14,996 nucleotides of DNA from positions 1 through 14,996 of the forward strand of contig CALKWT010000248.1 of the NCBI GenBank assembly GCA_938003885.1. The letters run 5' to 3'. Origin of the DNA: an uncultured Balneolaceae bacterium. GTDB taxonomy: Bacteria; Bacteroidota; Rhodothermia; Balneolales; Balneolaceae. Below, in pieces: positions 6,786-14,286 of the stretch. The position numbers were made by a program, and so were the translations under genes. Position 1 is the first letter of the stretch. Each line of letters opens with the position of its first letter. Below the pieces are notes generated by a model, which saw nothing but the letters and a program-made list of their open reading frames with translations, was not told where the DNA came from and did not search any database.

Positions 6786-7979
6786 TCAGCTTTTTCTGAA
6801 CCAATAGATCATCTCTTTGAACGTGGGCTCTTTTCCGTACATCATCATGCCGGTCGCAAAGATCTTCCCTGCCCACTTCCGGAATAACCAGGCCGTTGCA
6901 GCGAGCAGGATCAGAGCGACAACCGGTTCCCACCACGCCACTTGAGTCAGGACCATACGGGCGGGCAGGACGGCGTAGGAGGTGAGGGGAAAGATGCCCA
7001 GCAATTTGATGGCAAATCCATCAGGATTAAAGATCGTAAAGATGGAGAAGACTACGGGAAAAATGGGCAGCATCATCCAGCCTGCCTTCTGAGAGGTGTT
7101 GGGGTCATCAATGGTTGCAGCCATCCCCGCTAAAAATGAGTTGATCATCAAAACGCCAAGCACGAAAAGTAATAAAAACACCACCAGCAGTCCCGGGCTG
7201 ATCAGAGCCAGCGCCTGTCCAAACGGCGCTCCTGCATAATGAACCAGCGCAGCGGTACTCAGGATGCCCAGAGCCCCGTAATAGAGCACGTACGTCAGTC
7301 CGATTCCCGAAATACCGAGGATTTTGCCGTCAATCCAGGTTTGAGGATGGATGGCAGAGACAACCTGTTCGGTAATCCGCATCTGTTTCTCTCCGGTGAT
7401 GGTTGTAAACTGATAGCCAAAGCCAATAAATACAGCTGTGAGTACCAAAAAAATAGCGATGCCCGCCACCCACTTGTCTGCAGAGGAGGAGGCGCTCCCA
7501 CTCTCGAATCCGGTATGCAGAACGATCCTTTCTTCGATCTCACTGTAGACTGACGGATCGATATGAAACTCCTGAAGCTTCTGTTCGGTGCGTAGTTCGC
7601 TGAGAAACCCGCGGAGGGAACCGACCCAACCCCGTTCACTCTGCATTCGGATAGCAGCGGAATCGGTCGTTGCAATCGTCAAAATTCCATCCAGTTCTCC
7701 CGCTGCCAGATCTTCTGCAAGGACGTCCATGGGCTCTCCCGACCGGTCGATGAACCGGAACGTTTCACTTTGGAACTCCTCTTTACTGAAACTGCCATAT
7801 TCATGAACGGCTATCTCCGGTATCGTGATGGTATCGGTTGCCACCCAGTACCCGAACAGGCCGCCGATCAGGGCGAAGCCGAGCATAAACAACGTCCCTT
7901 TAATCATATCCTGCCATTTAAAGAAACGTGTAAACTCCCATTTGGTCACATTCCATACATCCTTCAGTGATTTATTCAT
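6786..7979 (-). CDS. ABC-2 type exporter permease, NatB-like
   Basis: This is the membrane subunit of a two-gene ABC exporter. NatB in Bacillus forms a sodium-extruding pair with NatA, but the substrate here cannot be assigned. The protein has 397 residues. TM1 spans about residues 27-47 (IKGTLFMLGFALIGGLFGYW), followed by a large extracytoplasmic domain to about 165. A cluster of hydrophobic helices fills the C-terminal half, beginning with VAGIAIFLVLTAVFIGFGY. EKQMRITEQVVSAIHPQTWIDGKILG between TM2 and TM3 fits the cytoplasmic coupling segment of the ABC2_membrane_3 family. I chose the ATG at 7977-7979 rather than a start 14 codons upstream. It has GGAGG 8 nt before it and overlaps the ATPase stop as ATGAATAA, a classic coupled junction. 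The upstream option would lie well inside the ATPase gene. Confidence 0.92.
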   Translation of the reverse strand: MNKSLKDVWNVTKWEFTRFFKWQDMIKGTLFMLGFALIGGLFGYWVATDTITIPEIAVHEYGSFSKEEFQSETFRFIDRSGEPMDVLAEDLAAGELDGILTIATTDSAAIRMQSERGWVGSLRGFLSELRTEQKLQEFHIDPSVYSEIEERIVLHTGFESGSASSSADKWVAGIAIFLVLTAVFIGFGYQFTTITGEKQMRITEQVVSAIHPQTWIDGKILGISGIGLTYVLYYGALGILSTAALVHYAGAPFGQALALISPGLLVVFLLLFVLGVLMINSFLAGMAATIDDPNTSQKAGWMMLPIFPVVFSIFTIFNPDGFAIKLLGIFPLTSYAVLPARMVLTQVAWWEPVVALILLAATAWLFRKWAGKIFATGMMMYGKEPTFKEMIYWFRKS

Positions 7980-8895
7980 GGGCCGTTCCTCCCTCTTTAA
8001 AACTTTCAATAAAAATTTCATGCAGATTCACCTCAGTTGTTCGCAGGGAGGCGACCGACCCTGCTTTCAACAGGACCTGGAGCGCTTCATTCAGGGAATC
8101 GTTCTCCGACAGATAGATTTCCCACTCTCCATCGGCTGTCAGCGTACTGCTTCTCACATCGTCTGATTGCTGTAGAAGCTCTTCATTTACCTCCCCGTGA
8201 TAGGTGATCATCAGTTTTTGCCCTGATATGGTACTCTTTCGTATCTCATTCAGCGTGCCGCTGATCATCTCCTTCCCATGGTTGATCATCAGAACCCGGT
8301 CTGCAATGTTTTCTACCAGCTGCATTTGATGAGCGCTCAGCAGAATGGTCATGCCCCCGTCGCGAAGTTCGCGGATCACATCAGAAATACGCTCCTGATT
8401 GAGAGGATCAAACCCTGAAAACGGTTCATCCAATATTGCAAAATCGGGCTGATGGAGAATGGAGGCAATAAACTGGACTTTCTGCTGATTTCCTTTTGAA
8501 AGAGTAGAAACCTTCTCATTTTTCCGGTCAAGAATCCCGAAACGTTCCAGCCATCCGGAGGCACGGCTGGCCGCGACAGAGGCATCCAACCCCCGGAGTG
8601 TCGCCAGATAGACCAATGTTTTCAGGATGGGCGTATCCTGGTACAATCCCCGCTCTTCAGGCAGATATCCCAGCTTTGTGCGATCTACCTTCTCTCCGAT
8701 TCTAAGTGACGGATGAAAGGTGATTGAGCCGCTGTCGGGAGCCATAATCTGCATGATCATGCGAACAGTACTGGTTTTTCCTGCTCCGTTCGGCCCTAAC
8801 AGGGCAAATATTTCTCCTTTCCCGACCTCAAAGGAGAGATCGTCCACCGCCCTCACTTTTCCGAACTGTTTAACAACTGACTCAAATGCCAACAT
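7972..8895 (-). CDS. ABC exporter ATP-binding protein, NatA-like
   Basis: This is the cytoplasmic ATPase that powers the permease encoded next to it. The 307 residues contain Walker A GPNGAGKTS (34-42) and a Q-loop region that reads GYLPEERGLY (76-85), as in the NatA subgroup, rather than having a plain glutamine. They also contain the signature LSKGNQQK (132-139), Walker B FAILDEP with catalytic E157, the D-loop SGFDP and switch histidine H189 in LLSAHQ. The roughly 90 C-terminal residues after the ATPase core are the accessory domain usual in NatA/EcsA-type exporters. The ATG at 8893-8895 has weak AGAAAG upstream. The stop TAA at 7972-7974 overlaps the permease start by 8 nt. A short doubtful ORF ends 6 nt upstream of the start. 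Confidence 0.95.
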   Translation of the reverse strand: MLAFESVVKQFGKVRAVDDLSFEVGKGEIFALLGPNGAGKTSTVRMIMQIMAPDSGSITFHPSLRIGEKVDRTKLGYLPEERGLYQDTPILKTLVYLATLRGLDASVAASRASGWLERFGILDRKNEKVSTLSKGNQQKVQFIASILHQPDFAILDEPFSGFDPLNQERISDVIRELRDGGMTILLSAHQMQLVENIADRVLMINHGKEMISGTLNEIRKSTISGQKLMITYHGEVNEELLQQSDDVRSSTLTADGEWEIYLSENDSLNEALQVLLKAGSVASLRTTEVNLHEIFIESFKEGGTAHE

Positions 8896-9272
8896 AACTT
8901 TCTACTTCTGGTTGAATTGGTTTGGCACAAGATACGTTAAACTAAACCAAATTATCAGAAATCCCCATGGCATGTAGGAGGCTTTAAACGATCCCATCAC
9001 AGATAGAAACCATGTGATCTCAATGAGTAGTGCGCAGGCAGGAGAGGTCAAAAGAGTGGGAAAGCAGAGCAGAGGAGCAGGTAAGAGAGGCGGAAGTTCA
9101 GGGCAAAACTCCATCGAACCAGCCGGTAAAAAGCTCCTGCAGAACGGAGACAGTAGCGAAAACTCCACCCTTTCCAGTTAAAAATTTACTCTCTTTTATC
9201 TTAGTGTGGAACAAAATTTAAACCGGAAAAGTTACAGAATTAACCCTTTAAACAACTCAACAAGGAGACACA
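8896..9272. other. Divergent intergenic region between ABC ATPase and the lysine-rich small gene
   Basis: These 377 bp should hold promoters for both directions. The part at 9030-9115 is purine-rich on the plus strand. The part at 9175-9262 is AT-rich and is the likely promoter of the plus-strand gene, but no convincing hexamer pair was found. A short minus-strand frame (8902-9168) is listed separately at low confidence. Nothing else is recognised. Confidence 0.55.
8902..9168 (-). CDS. Doubtful small membrane-protein-like ORF ahead of the ABC operon
   Basis: This is an 88-codon frame with a GTG start that ends 6 nt before the ABC ATPase. Its last 40 residues look like one or two membrane helices (ITWFLSVMGSFK, then PWGFLIIWFSLTYLV) and end NQFNQK. 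The first half is low-complexity proline and leucine and does not look like a natural N-terminus. A different minus frame in the same stretch reads a hydrophobic ALNFRLSYLLLCSAFPLF before a stop, so a decayed, frameshifted membrane gene is possible. No homologue is recognised. The tight spacing to the ATPase is the main argument for it, and chance is the main alternative. Confidence 0.2.
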   Translation of the reverse strand: MEFSLLSPFCRSFLPAGSMEFCPELPPLLPAPLLCFPTLLTSPACALLIEITWFLSVMGSFKASYMPWGFLIIWFSLTYLVPNQFNQK

Positions 9273-9539
9273 ATGGAGAAGAAGAGAAAAGAGATTCAGA
9301 AATCTAAAAAGCCAAAGGAAGAAAAAAAGGAAGATAAAAAGAAGGAGAGTAAGAAGTTGGATGAAGAGCTGGAACAGACGTTTCCTGCAAGTGATCCCCC
9401 TTCAAGAACCAAGCCTTCCAATGGCAATGAAAAAAAAGAAAATCCGAAGAAGTCTGACAAGAAAGATGTAACGGATAAGAAAGGTGCGAAGCGAAAAGGC
9501 AGCCCAGAGGAGAAAAAGTGGGAGCCGAAAGGCGAGTAA
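9273..9539 (+). CDS. Small lysine-rich protein with an FPASDPPS motif
   Basis: This is an 88-residue, highly hydrophilic protein with 28 lysines (32%) and many glutamates. It has no hydrophobic segment, so it is predicted to be cytoplasmic and probably disordered. Residues 29-44 read LDEELEQTFPASDPPS. I recall an LDE-x-(6)-FPASDPP pattern as a recurrent conserved patch in small uncharacterised bacterial proteins. The flanking lysine-rich tails carry no recognisable domain. The ORF looks genuine: ATG at 9273 is preceded by AAGGAG at 9262-9267 with about 5 nt spacing, and an intrinsic terminator begins 28 nt after the stop. It stands alone on the plus strand. Charge suggests binding to nucleic acid or an acidic partner, but that is inference only, and no function is assigned. 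Confidence 0.8.
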   Translation: MEKKRKEIQKSKKPKEEKKEDKKKESKKLDEELEQTFPASDPPSRTKPSNGNEKKENPKKSDKKDVTDKKGAKRKGSPEEKKWEPKGE

Positions 9540-9566
9540 CAAAGAACCAGGTATCAAGAGAGAGAG

Positions 9567-9610
9567 CCGGAATGCAAGGGAGGGTATCTATCCTTATTTC
9601 CGGTTTTTTT
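9567..9610 (+). terminator. Intrinsic terminator of the lysine-rich gene
   Basis: CCGGAA (9567-9572) pairs with TTCCGG (9598-9603). An inner AAGG/CCTT pair extends the stem across a small bulge, and seven T residues (9604-9610) follow immediately. It begins 28 nt after the stop of the lysine-rich gene and precedes the convergent methyltransferase gene. Confidence 0.78.
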
Positions 9611-9660
9611 ATGGCCGTTTGCCGGGAGATACCGTGGGGCCTTCTACTCCCTGCTTCCCT

Positions 9661-10287
9661 CTAAATCCCGAAACAGTTGTGGGTTCGGTAAAAAATCGTG
9701 GTTTCATCCACGCCTATTCCTGTTGGCTTGAGTCCGGAGAAAGTGAGTGATTTAAATCCCTGCTTTTTGGCGTAATCGATCCCTTCGTTATACTCTTTTC
9801 GTGAAGAGTCGTCCAGCAGCAACACGCCCGTTTCATTGAGCCGCTGCAGGCCGTTCATCATACAGTTTACCCGGTCAATACCATCTACAATGACCACGTC
9901 AAACATCTGATCGATCGTGTGGATGGCACCCGCATACTCCTGTTTCGGTTTAACCAGTACCTCTGCGTTTTTCGGAAGTTGATCATTCACAAGCTTGGCC
10001 CACGATTCGTTATGTTCGACAGAGACGACACGCTCTGTTCGTTTTGCATAAAAAAGAGTGGAGTAGCCGCAACCATACTCAAAAAGCCGCAACCCCGGGT
10101 TCAATCTCTCGTCCAGAATCCGGACAACAGCTCCGTTCATCCAGGGCAGAGGATTCCCCTTGCGGTCGCTGGGGTACCCCCTTTTCAAACTTTCCATCCA
10201 GCCACTTTTATAGAGATAGGACTCCTTATTAAAAACCAGACGTACCATTGAGTAGGTTCGTGGAAAATGATTCTTCAGCTTTGGCAT
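9661..10287 (-). CDS. Class I SAM-dependent methyltransferase-like protein
   Basis: This 208-residue protein has a Rossmann-type methyltransferase core. Motif I is FEYGCGYST (69-77). An acidic residue ends the next strand (VVSVEHNESW, E91). VIVDGIDRVN (132-141) is the motif-IV-like strand, and GVLLLDDSSR follows. The N-terminal GNPLPWMNGAVV and the C-terminal end TTIFYRTHNCFGI resemble a family of small methyltransferases often found near surface-glycan genes. The acceptor is unknown, and it could act on a sugar or another small molecule. I take the ATG at 10285-10287 as the start, with GGATGA about 8 nt upstream, over an in-frame TTG five codons earlier that has no ribosome-binding site. It is a single minus-strand gene, convergent with the lysine-rich gene. 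Confidence 0.85.
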   Translation of the reverse strand: MPKLKNHFPRTYSMVRLVFNKESYLYKSGWMESLKRGYPSDRKGNPLPWMNGAVVRILDERLNPGLRLFEYGCGYSTLFYAKRTERVVSVEHNESWAKLVNDQLPKNAEVLVKPKQEYAGAIHTIDQMFDVVIVDGIDRVNCMMNGLQRLNETGVLLLDDSSRKEYNEGIDYAKKQGFKSLTFSGLKPTGIGVDETTIFYRTHNCFGI

Positions 10288-10462
10288 TGAGTGATCATCC
10301 AAAAAATAAAAATACCTGAATCGAAGGGATCGATAGCAGAAACGAATCAGATTAAAATCAAGTTAAATAGTATGAAATTGATGGAACGTTTACAACAGTC
10401 GATCCGCTTAGCAGCGCTGCTGCACAACATGGACGTGTTGGCCTTTTTTCTTTGCCCGTTTT

Positions 10463-10735
10463 TCACTCACGCATTACCCGGTACCTTTTTTGGAGAATCC
10501 CGGCTCCCGTATGAAACAGATCGATCAGTTCGAGTCTCTGCTCCCTTCCTTCCCCGCCAAACAGGGGGAGCCCCCTCCCAAGGAGAATCGGTAACTGTGT
10601 GATCGTCAATTCATCGATCAGGCCGGCTTTCAGGAACCTCTGAATGGTTACCCCGCCGTCGATATAGAGATGCCTCTTCCCTTCCCTTTCCAAAGTAGTG
10701 ACAAGTTCGTCAGGAGTGCCAGAGAGGAATCTCAC
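10463..10735 (-). pseudogene. C-terminal remnant of a RibD-C/dihydrofolate reductase-like protein
   Basis: The frame from 10735 to the TGA at 10463 encodes about 90 residues that match the C-terminal half of RibD-C (YyaP-like) DHFR-family proteins. KVRFLSGTPDELV is followed by HLYIDGGVTIQRFL, AGLIDELTITQLPILLG, GLPLFG, and a final GILQKRYRVMRE. Full-length relatives are about 180 residues and begin with a nucleotide-binding strand and SLDG motif. Both are missing, and upstream DNA is the AI-2E permease in another frame. The remnant begins exactly at that gene's stop, where GTGA gives an overlapping GTG start. It may still be translated by coupling, but without the N-terminal half it should not be an active reductase. 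It is most likely a pseudogene produced by a deletion or recombination. Confidence 0.72.
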
Positions 10736-11889
10736 CTTCCCTGCCCGGGCACGGCAACCTCTTTGCCGAGTACATCCTGGACATAGAGCATACCGACCAT
10801 CACCATGACCACCACGGCAAGAGGTGTTGCCAGAATCAGCCCCGCCAAACCGAAGATGAGGCCAAAGGCCATGATCCCCAGAATCACCACCGAGGGGGGC
10901 AGGTGAACCATCTGCTGCTGTACCAGCGGCGTAATGACATTGCCTTCCAGCTGCTGTACGATGAGAAGCAAAATGACGGCAAAAAATGCCGTCTGGGTAT
11001 CGACGGACAACGCCAGCAGCAGGATAGGTACTGCTGCGAGAAAAGGCCCGATAAAGGGGATAAATTCCAATAGCCCGCCGATAATTCCCAGAACCAGGGC
11101 AAGCGGGACACCGATAATCATCAGGCCGACGGTCAGTATAACCCCTACAAATGCCATCGCAATCAGCTGCCCTTTCAGCCAGAGCCACAGAGCCCTGCCG
11201 CTGGTTTCCAGTACCTCACTGATTCTCTCCTCCTTCTCTTTGGGTATCAGGAGTAACAGGCCCTTTTTATAGAGTTGGGGATTAATTGCAAAATAGACTC
11301 CCACGATAAAGACGAGGCCGATGGTCGTCAGTACATCGATCAGGGTGGCGCTGCCGCGAAGGATCACGTTACTGGCATCTGCCGGCATCTCCTCCGTCAT
11401 GCTGTTCACCGCATCTCCTGTTCCACCATTTTGTGATTCCCCGTTTTGGGAATCTCCGCTTTCAGATGGCCCGTCGCTGCCCGGCTCGCCTCCGCCGTTA
11501 TTTGTCACCTCTTCCATCACCTGTTCCCCCCCGGGCCACTCGCTGATGGTCTCTCTCAGTTCTGTAAACCGTTCAGGCAACTGGACAACCAACTGATCAA
11601 ATTCCCTTGAAATCTTCGGCCCGAAGAGCATTCCAAACAGAAGGGTGATGACGACCACCAGCACCCCTACCGTAAGCAGGGCGAGGCCGTGGGAAAGCGG
11701 CAGGAATTTTTGCAGCCCTTTCGTCATCCCGAGAAATATCGCCGCCAGGATAACCCCGCCAAAGGCGGTCAGAAGCGCACCTTTGATCACCCAGATCAAG
11801 AGGGTGAAAATAAGAATGCCTAAAACAACGAACGTGTAACGGGCAATTACATTTGCAGGAGGAAACCTCTTCTCATCGTCCGATCTCAT
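10732..11889 (-). CDS. AI-2E family transporter (PerM/TqsA/YdiK-like)
   Basis: This is an inner-membrane permease of the AI-2E transporter superfamily, whose members export or exchange small molecules; some are linked to autoinducer-2 or sodium/proton antiport. The substrate cannot be inferred. It has 385 residues, typical length. Two hydrophobic pairs lie near 17-55 and 68-90, then a soluble region, then several helices from about 180 on. Diagnostic segments are WLKGQLIAM (237-245), GLLEFIPFIGP (272-282) and the late GNVITPLVQQQMVHLPPSVVI region, followed by a GLILATPLAV stretch. The soluble loop carries a Gly/Ser/Glu/Asn-rich low-complexity insert at about 131-160. The ATG at 11887-11889 opens MRSDDEKRF. 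Its TGA overlaps a DHFR-like remnant downstream. It is 211 bp beyond the M3 peptidase stop on the same strand. Confidence 0.95.
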   Translation of the reverse strand: MRSDDEKRFPPANVIARYTFVVLGILIFTLLIWVIKGALLTAFGGVILAAIFLGMTKGLQKFLPLSHGLALLTVGVLVVVITLLFGMLFGPKISREFDQLVVQLPERFTELRETISEWPGGEQVMEEVTNNGGGEPGSDGPSESGDSQNGESQNGGTGDAVNSMTEEMPADASNVILRGSATLIDVLTTIGLVFIVGVYFAINPQLYKKGLLLLIPKEKEERISEVLETSGRALWLWLKGQLIAMAFVGVILTVGLMIIGVPLALVLGIIGGLLEFIPFIGPFLAAVPILLLALSVDTQTAFFAVILLLIVQQLEGNVITPLVQQQMVHLPPSVVILGIMAFGLIFGLAGLILATPLAVVVMVMVGMLYVQDVLGKEVAVPGQGR

Positions 11890-12061
11890 ACGGGTTATTT
11901 GAAAGGTTTTTGTTGGTTGTGTACCATGTTAGTGAAGTCCATGACATTCCCGAATACGCATGTGAATCCATCTGTCACTAACTCAATACATACCAAACCT
12001 CACAAATGTTCCCGTCCCTGCAAGGATCTCTCCTTCATAAACTTCGCAGCAGGAGAACGGA

Positions 12062-12087
12062 GGAAGGGAAGAACAGTGTTCCCTTCC
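12062..12087 (-). terminator. Hairpin after the M3 peptidase gene, probable terminator
   Basis: GGAAGGGAA (12062-12070) and TTCCCTTCC (12079-12087) form a perfect 9-bp stem with an 8-nt loop, 13 nt after the M3 stop on the minus strand. The tail beyond the stem is pyrimidine-rich but not a clean T-run, so termination efficiency is uncertain. It would separate the peptidase from the AI-2E gene. Confidence 0.5.
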
Positions 12088-12100
12088 CATGTCTCTCAAT

Positions 12101-14251
12101 TCACTCTCCCGCCGAGAGTCCTCTCCGGATCAGCAGGTGACGTACATCCGGCTCACCGCCACGATACTCCCGATAGAGTTCCATGGCATCCCGGCTGCCC
12201 CCTTTGGAGAGGATCCCCTCCCGGTAACGGTCCCCATTTTCCCTGGTAAGCCCGCCGTTCTCCCGCATAAAGGCGAAGGCGTCTGCCGCCAAAATTTCAC
12301 TCCAGATGTAGGCGTAGTAGTTGGCAGAGTACCCTCCGGAAAAGATGTGGGAGAAATAGGTCGATTTATAGCGGGGCGGCACAGCTTCCCAGTCCAGATT
12401 GTATTTGGCAAGAGCTTCTTTTTCAAAGGTCTCCACATCCTCGGGTATCTCATCAGAGGAGAGCAGGTGCCACTCCAGGTCAATCATCGTGGCTCCCAGA
12501 TACTCCTGCGTATCGAATCCCTGGTTGAAGTGACGCGCTTCGATCAGCTTGTCTAACAACTCTTGCGGAATCGGTTCTCCTGTCTGATAATGGATAGCGT
12601 AGTTGGCCAGAACCTCAGGGTGGATGGCCCAGTCTTCCTGAAAGGTAGAGGGGAACTCCACGAAGTCGCGCGGAACCGACGTACCCGCTTGCGATGGGTA
12701 GTGCACATCGGAAAAGAGGCCATGCACCGCATGGCCCATCTCATGAAACATGGTGGTTACATTATCAAAACTGATCAGTGCAGGCTCCCCTTCCGCGGGG
12801 GCTTCGTTATTCAGTACGTTGACAATCACCGGCTTTTTCCCGAGCAGATCCGACTGGGATACAAAGGAGCTCATCCATGCGCCTCCCCGCTTGGAGTCGC
12901 GTGAGAAAAAGTCGATGTAAAAGAGTCCGATTTCTGAGCCGTCTTCATCTGTGACCGTAAAGACCCTCACCTCCGGATGGTAGACCGGCAGGTCGTGCCG
13001 TTCCTCAAAAGTGATACCGAAAAGACGGTTCATGGTGTAGAAGACGCCATCTTCCAGCACCCGGTTCAGCTCGAAATAGGGACGTACTTCTGCTTCGTCA
13101 ATATCATACTGTTCTTTGCGCACTTTTTCTGCGTAGTACTCCCAGTCCCAGGGCTGCACTTCTCCTTCTATGCCGTCCCGACGCATCATCTCTTCAATCA
13201 GCTCCGCCTCCTGCTCCGTATTGCGGATCACAGCCGGTATCAGATCGTTGAGCATCTCCAGGACCGCTTCGGGAGTCTGTGCCGTCTGAGGTTCGTGGGC
13301 ATATGCCGCGTGGTTCTCATATCCGAGAAGCTCTGCACGTTCCGCCCTCAGGGCTGCGAGCTCCAGGGCGATGTCACGGGTATCAACTCCCCCATCTTCA
13401 CCCAGTCCGCGATAGGCCGAAGCTTCCCAAACCCGCTGACGCAGATCCCGGTTGTTCAGGCTTGTCAATACTGGTACACGCGTGGTGTTGGTGATGGAGA
13501 GCAGATAACTGTCTGAGTGCCCTCTCTCTTCTGCCGCTTCTTTGGCGGCGGCAATCCGGTCTGGATTCAGGCCGTCCAGCAGTTCAACATCCTCCACAAT
13601 CACGGCCCGCTCGCGGGTCATCTCCAGCAGCTGCTCCTGAAAACGGGTGGTCAGCTCAGAAACCCGCTCATTGATCTCTCTCATTCTCTGCTGTTCTGCA
13701 TCCGTCAGCCGGGCACCTGCTCTGATAAAGCTTCTGTAGGTATCCTCCAGCAGCTTGGCGGAAGCGGGGTCCAGATTCAGGCCATCGCGGGAGTTATAAA
13801 GGGTTTCAACCCGCTGAAAAAGCTCCTGGTTCAACAGGATATTGTCGGAGTGTGCAGCAAACTCGGGTGCCATTTCCGACTGTATTCTTTGGATTTCGGG
13901 ATTGGTATGGGCCGAGGTGAGATTGAAAAATACGCTCTGTGTCCGGCTCAGCAGGGCGCCGCTCTTCTCCATCTCCACGATGGTATTTTCGAAGGTGGGC
14001 GCTTCCGGGTTAGATGCGATCTGCTCCATCTCTTCCAGCTGGATTCTCATCCCCTCCCGGAATGCGGGGATAAAGTGTTCGTTTTCGATGGCATCAAAAT
14101 CCGGGGCTTCAAAGGGTAACGTACTCGCTTCTGCAAATGGGTTGTTGCTCATGTCTATCTTGTTGTTGTTCGTCTGATCACAGGCTGCAAGGGTAAATAG
14201 CAGGATGGATGTCATCAGGAGTGTACTCAAAAAATGGTTTCGTCGGTTCAT
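12101..14251 (-). CDS. dcp: M3 family metallopeptidase, peptidyl-dipeptidase Dcp-like lipoprotein
   Basis: This is a zinc peptidase of 716 residues that would release dipeptides from the C-terminus of short peptides, as Dcp does. The zinc site is HEMGH at 503-507, with the third ligand E532 at the M3 spacing of 25 residues. The substrate-binding H635, Y641 and Y648 in the HIFSGGYSANYYAYIW segment match conserved M3 positions. The N-terminus is a lipoprotein signal: MNRRNHF, a hydrophobic stretch, and lipobox LAAC with C24. The mature protein is therefore tethered to a membrane on the periplasmic or outer face, unlike cytoplasmic E. coli Dcp. The ATG at 14249-14251 has AAGG close upstream, and a GGAGGT/ACCTCC hairpin lies 18-35 nt before it. 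The gene appears monocistronic with a hairpin after the stop. Oligopeptidase A is a close alternative name. Confidence 0.93.
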   Translation of the reverse strand: MNRRNHFLSTLLMTSILLFTLAACDQTNNNKIDMSNNPFAEASTLPFEAPDFDAIENEHFIPAFREGMRIQLEEMEQIASNPEAPTFENTIVEMEKSGALLSRTQSVFFNLTSAHTNPEIQRIQSEMAPEFAAHSDNILLNQELFQRVETLYNSRDGLNLDPASAKLLEDTYRSFIRAGARLTDAEQQRMREINERVSELTTRFQEQLLEMTRERAVIVEDVELLDGLNPDRIAAAKEAAEERGHSDSYLLSITNTTRVPVLTSLNNRDLRQRVWEASAYRGLGEDGGVDTRDIALELAALRAERAELLGYENHAAYAHEPQTAQTPEAVLEMLNDLIPAVIRNTEQEAELIEEMMRRDGIEGEVQPWDWEYYAEKVRKEQYDIDEAEVRPYFELNRVLEDGVFYTMNRLFGITFEERHDLPVYHPEVRVFTVTDEDGSEIGLFYIDFFSRDSKRGGAWMSSFVSQSDLLGKKPVIVNVLNNEAPAEGEPALISFDNVTTMFHEMGHAVHGLFSDVHYPSQAGTSVPRDFVEFPSTFQEDWAIHPEVLANYAIHYQTGEPIPQELLDKLIEARHFNQGFDTQEYLGATMIDLEWHLLSSDEIPEDVETFEKEALAKYNLDWEAVPPRYKSTYFSHIFSGGYSANYYAYIWSEILAADAFAFMRENGGLTRENGDRYREGILSKGGSRDAMELYREYRGGEPDVRHLLIRRGLSAGE

Positions 14252-14268
14252 GACCTTATCACTTTATT

Positions 14269-14286
14269 GGAGGTTAAAAGACCTCC
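14269..14286 (-). promoter_or_regulatory. Leader hairpin upstream of the M3 peptidase
   Basis: GGAGGT (14269-14274) and ACCTCC (14281-14286) form a perfect 6-bp stem with a 6-nt loop, 18-35 nt before the ATG on the minus strand. One arm is a perfect Shine-Dalgarno-like GGAGGT, and it is paired in this structure. A TATGTTTA element just upstream of the stem (minus, near 14288-14296) is one base off the Bacteroidota -7 consensus but has no clear -33 element. Confidence 0.35.

Noticed and set aside
10410..10421. 12-bp palindrome AGCAGCGCTGCT downstream of the DHFR-like remnant
   Set aside because: A short palindrome with no loop and no T-run at the right distance on the minus strand. It is too common by chance to call a terminator or operator.
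10425..10451. Weak CAACA/TGTTG stem followed by GGCC and a T-run on the plus strand
   Set aside because: Only 5 AT-rich pairs, separated from the T-run by GCC, and there is no plus-strand gene upstream needing a terminator.
10736..11188. N-terminal extension of the DHFR-like frame up to 241 codons
   Set aside because: This part is simply the AI-2E permease read in another frame. Family similarity begins only at about 10741.
12977..14119. Two long plus-strand open frames (12977-13516 and 13517-14119)
   Set aside because: Both are antisense to the M3 peptidase, whose zinc site, conserved core and signal peptide are unambiguous. The plus frames look like codon-bias shadows.
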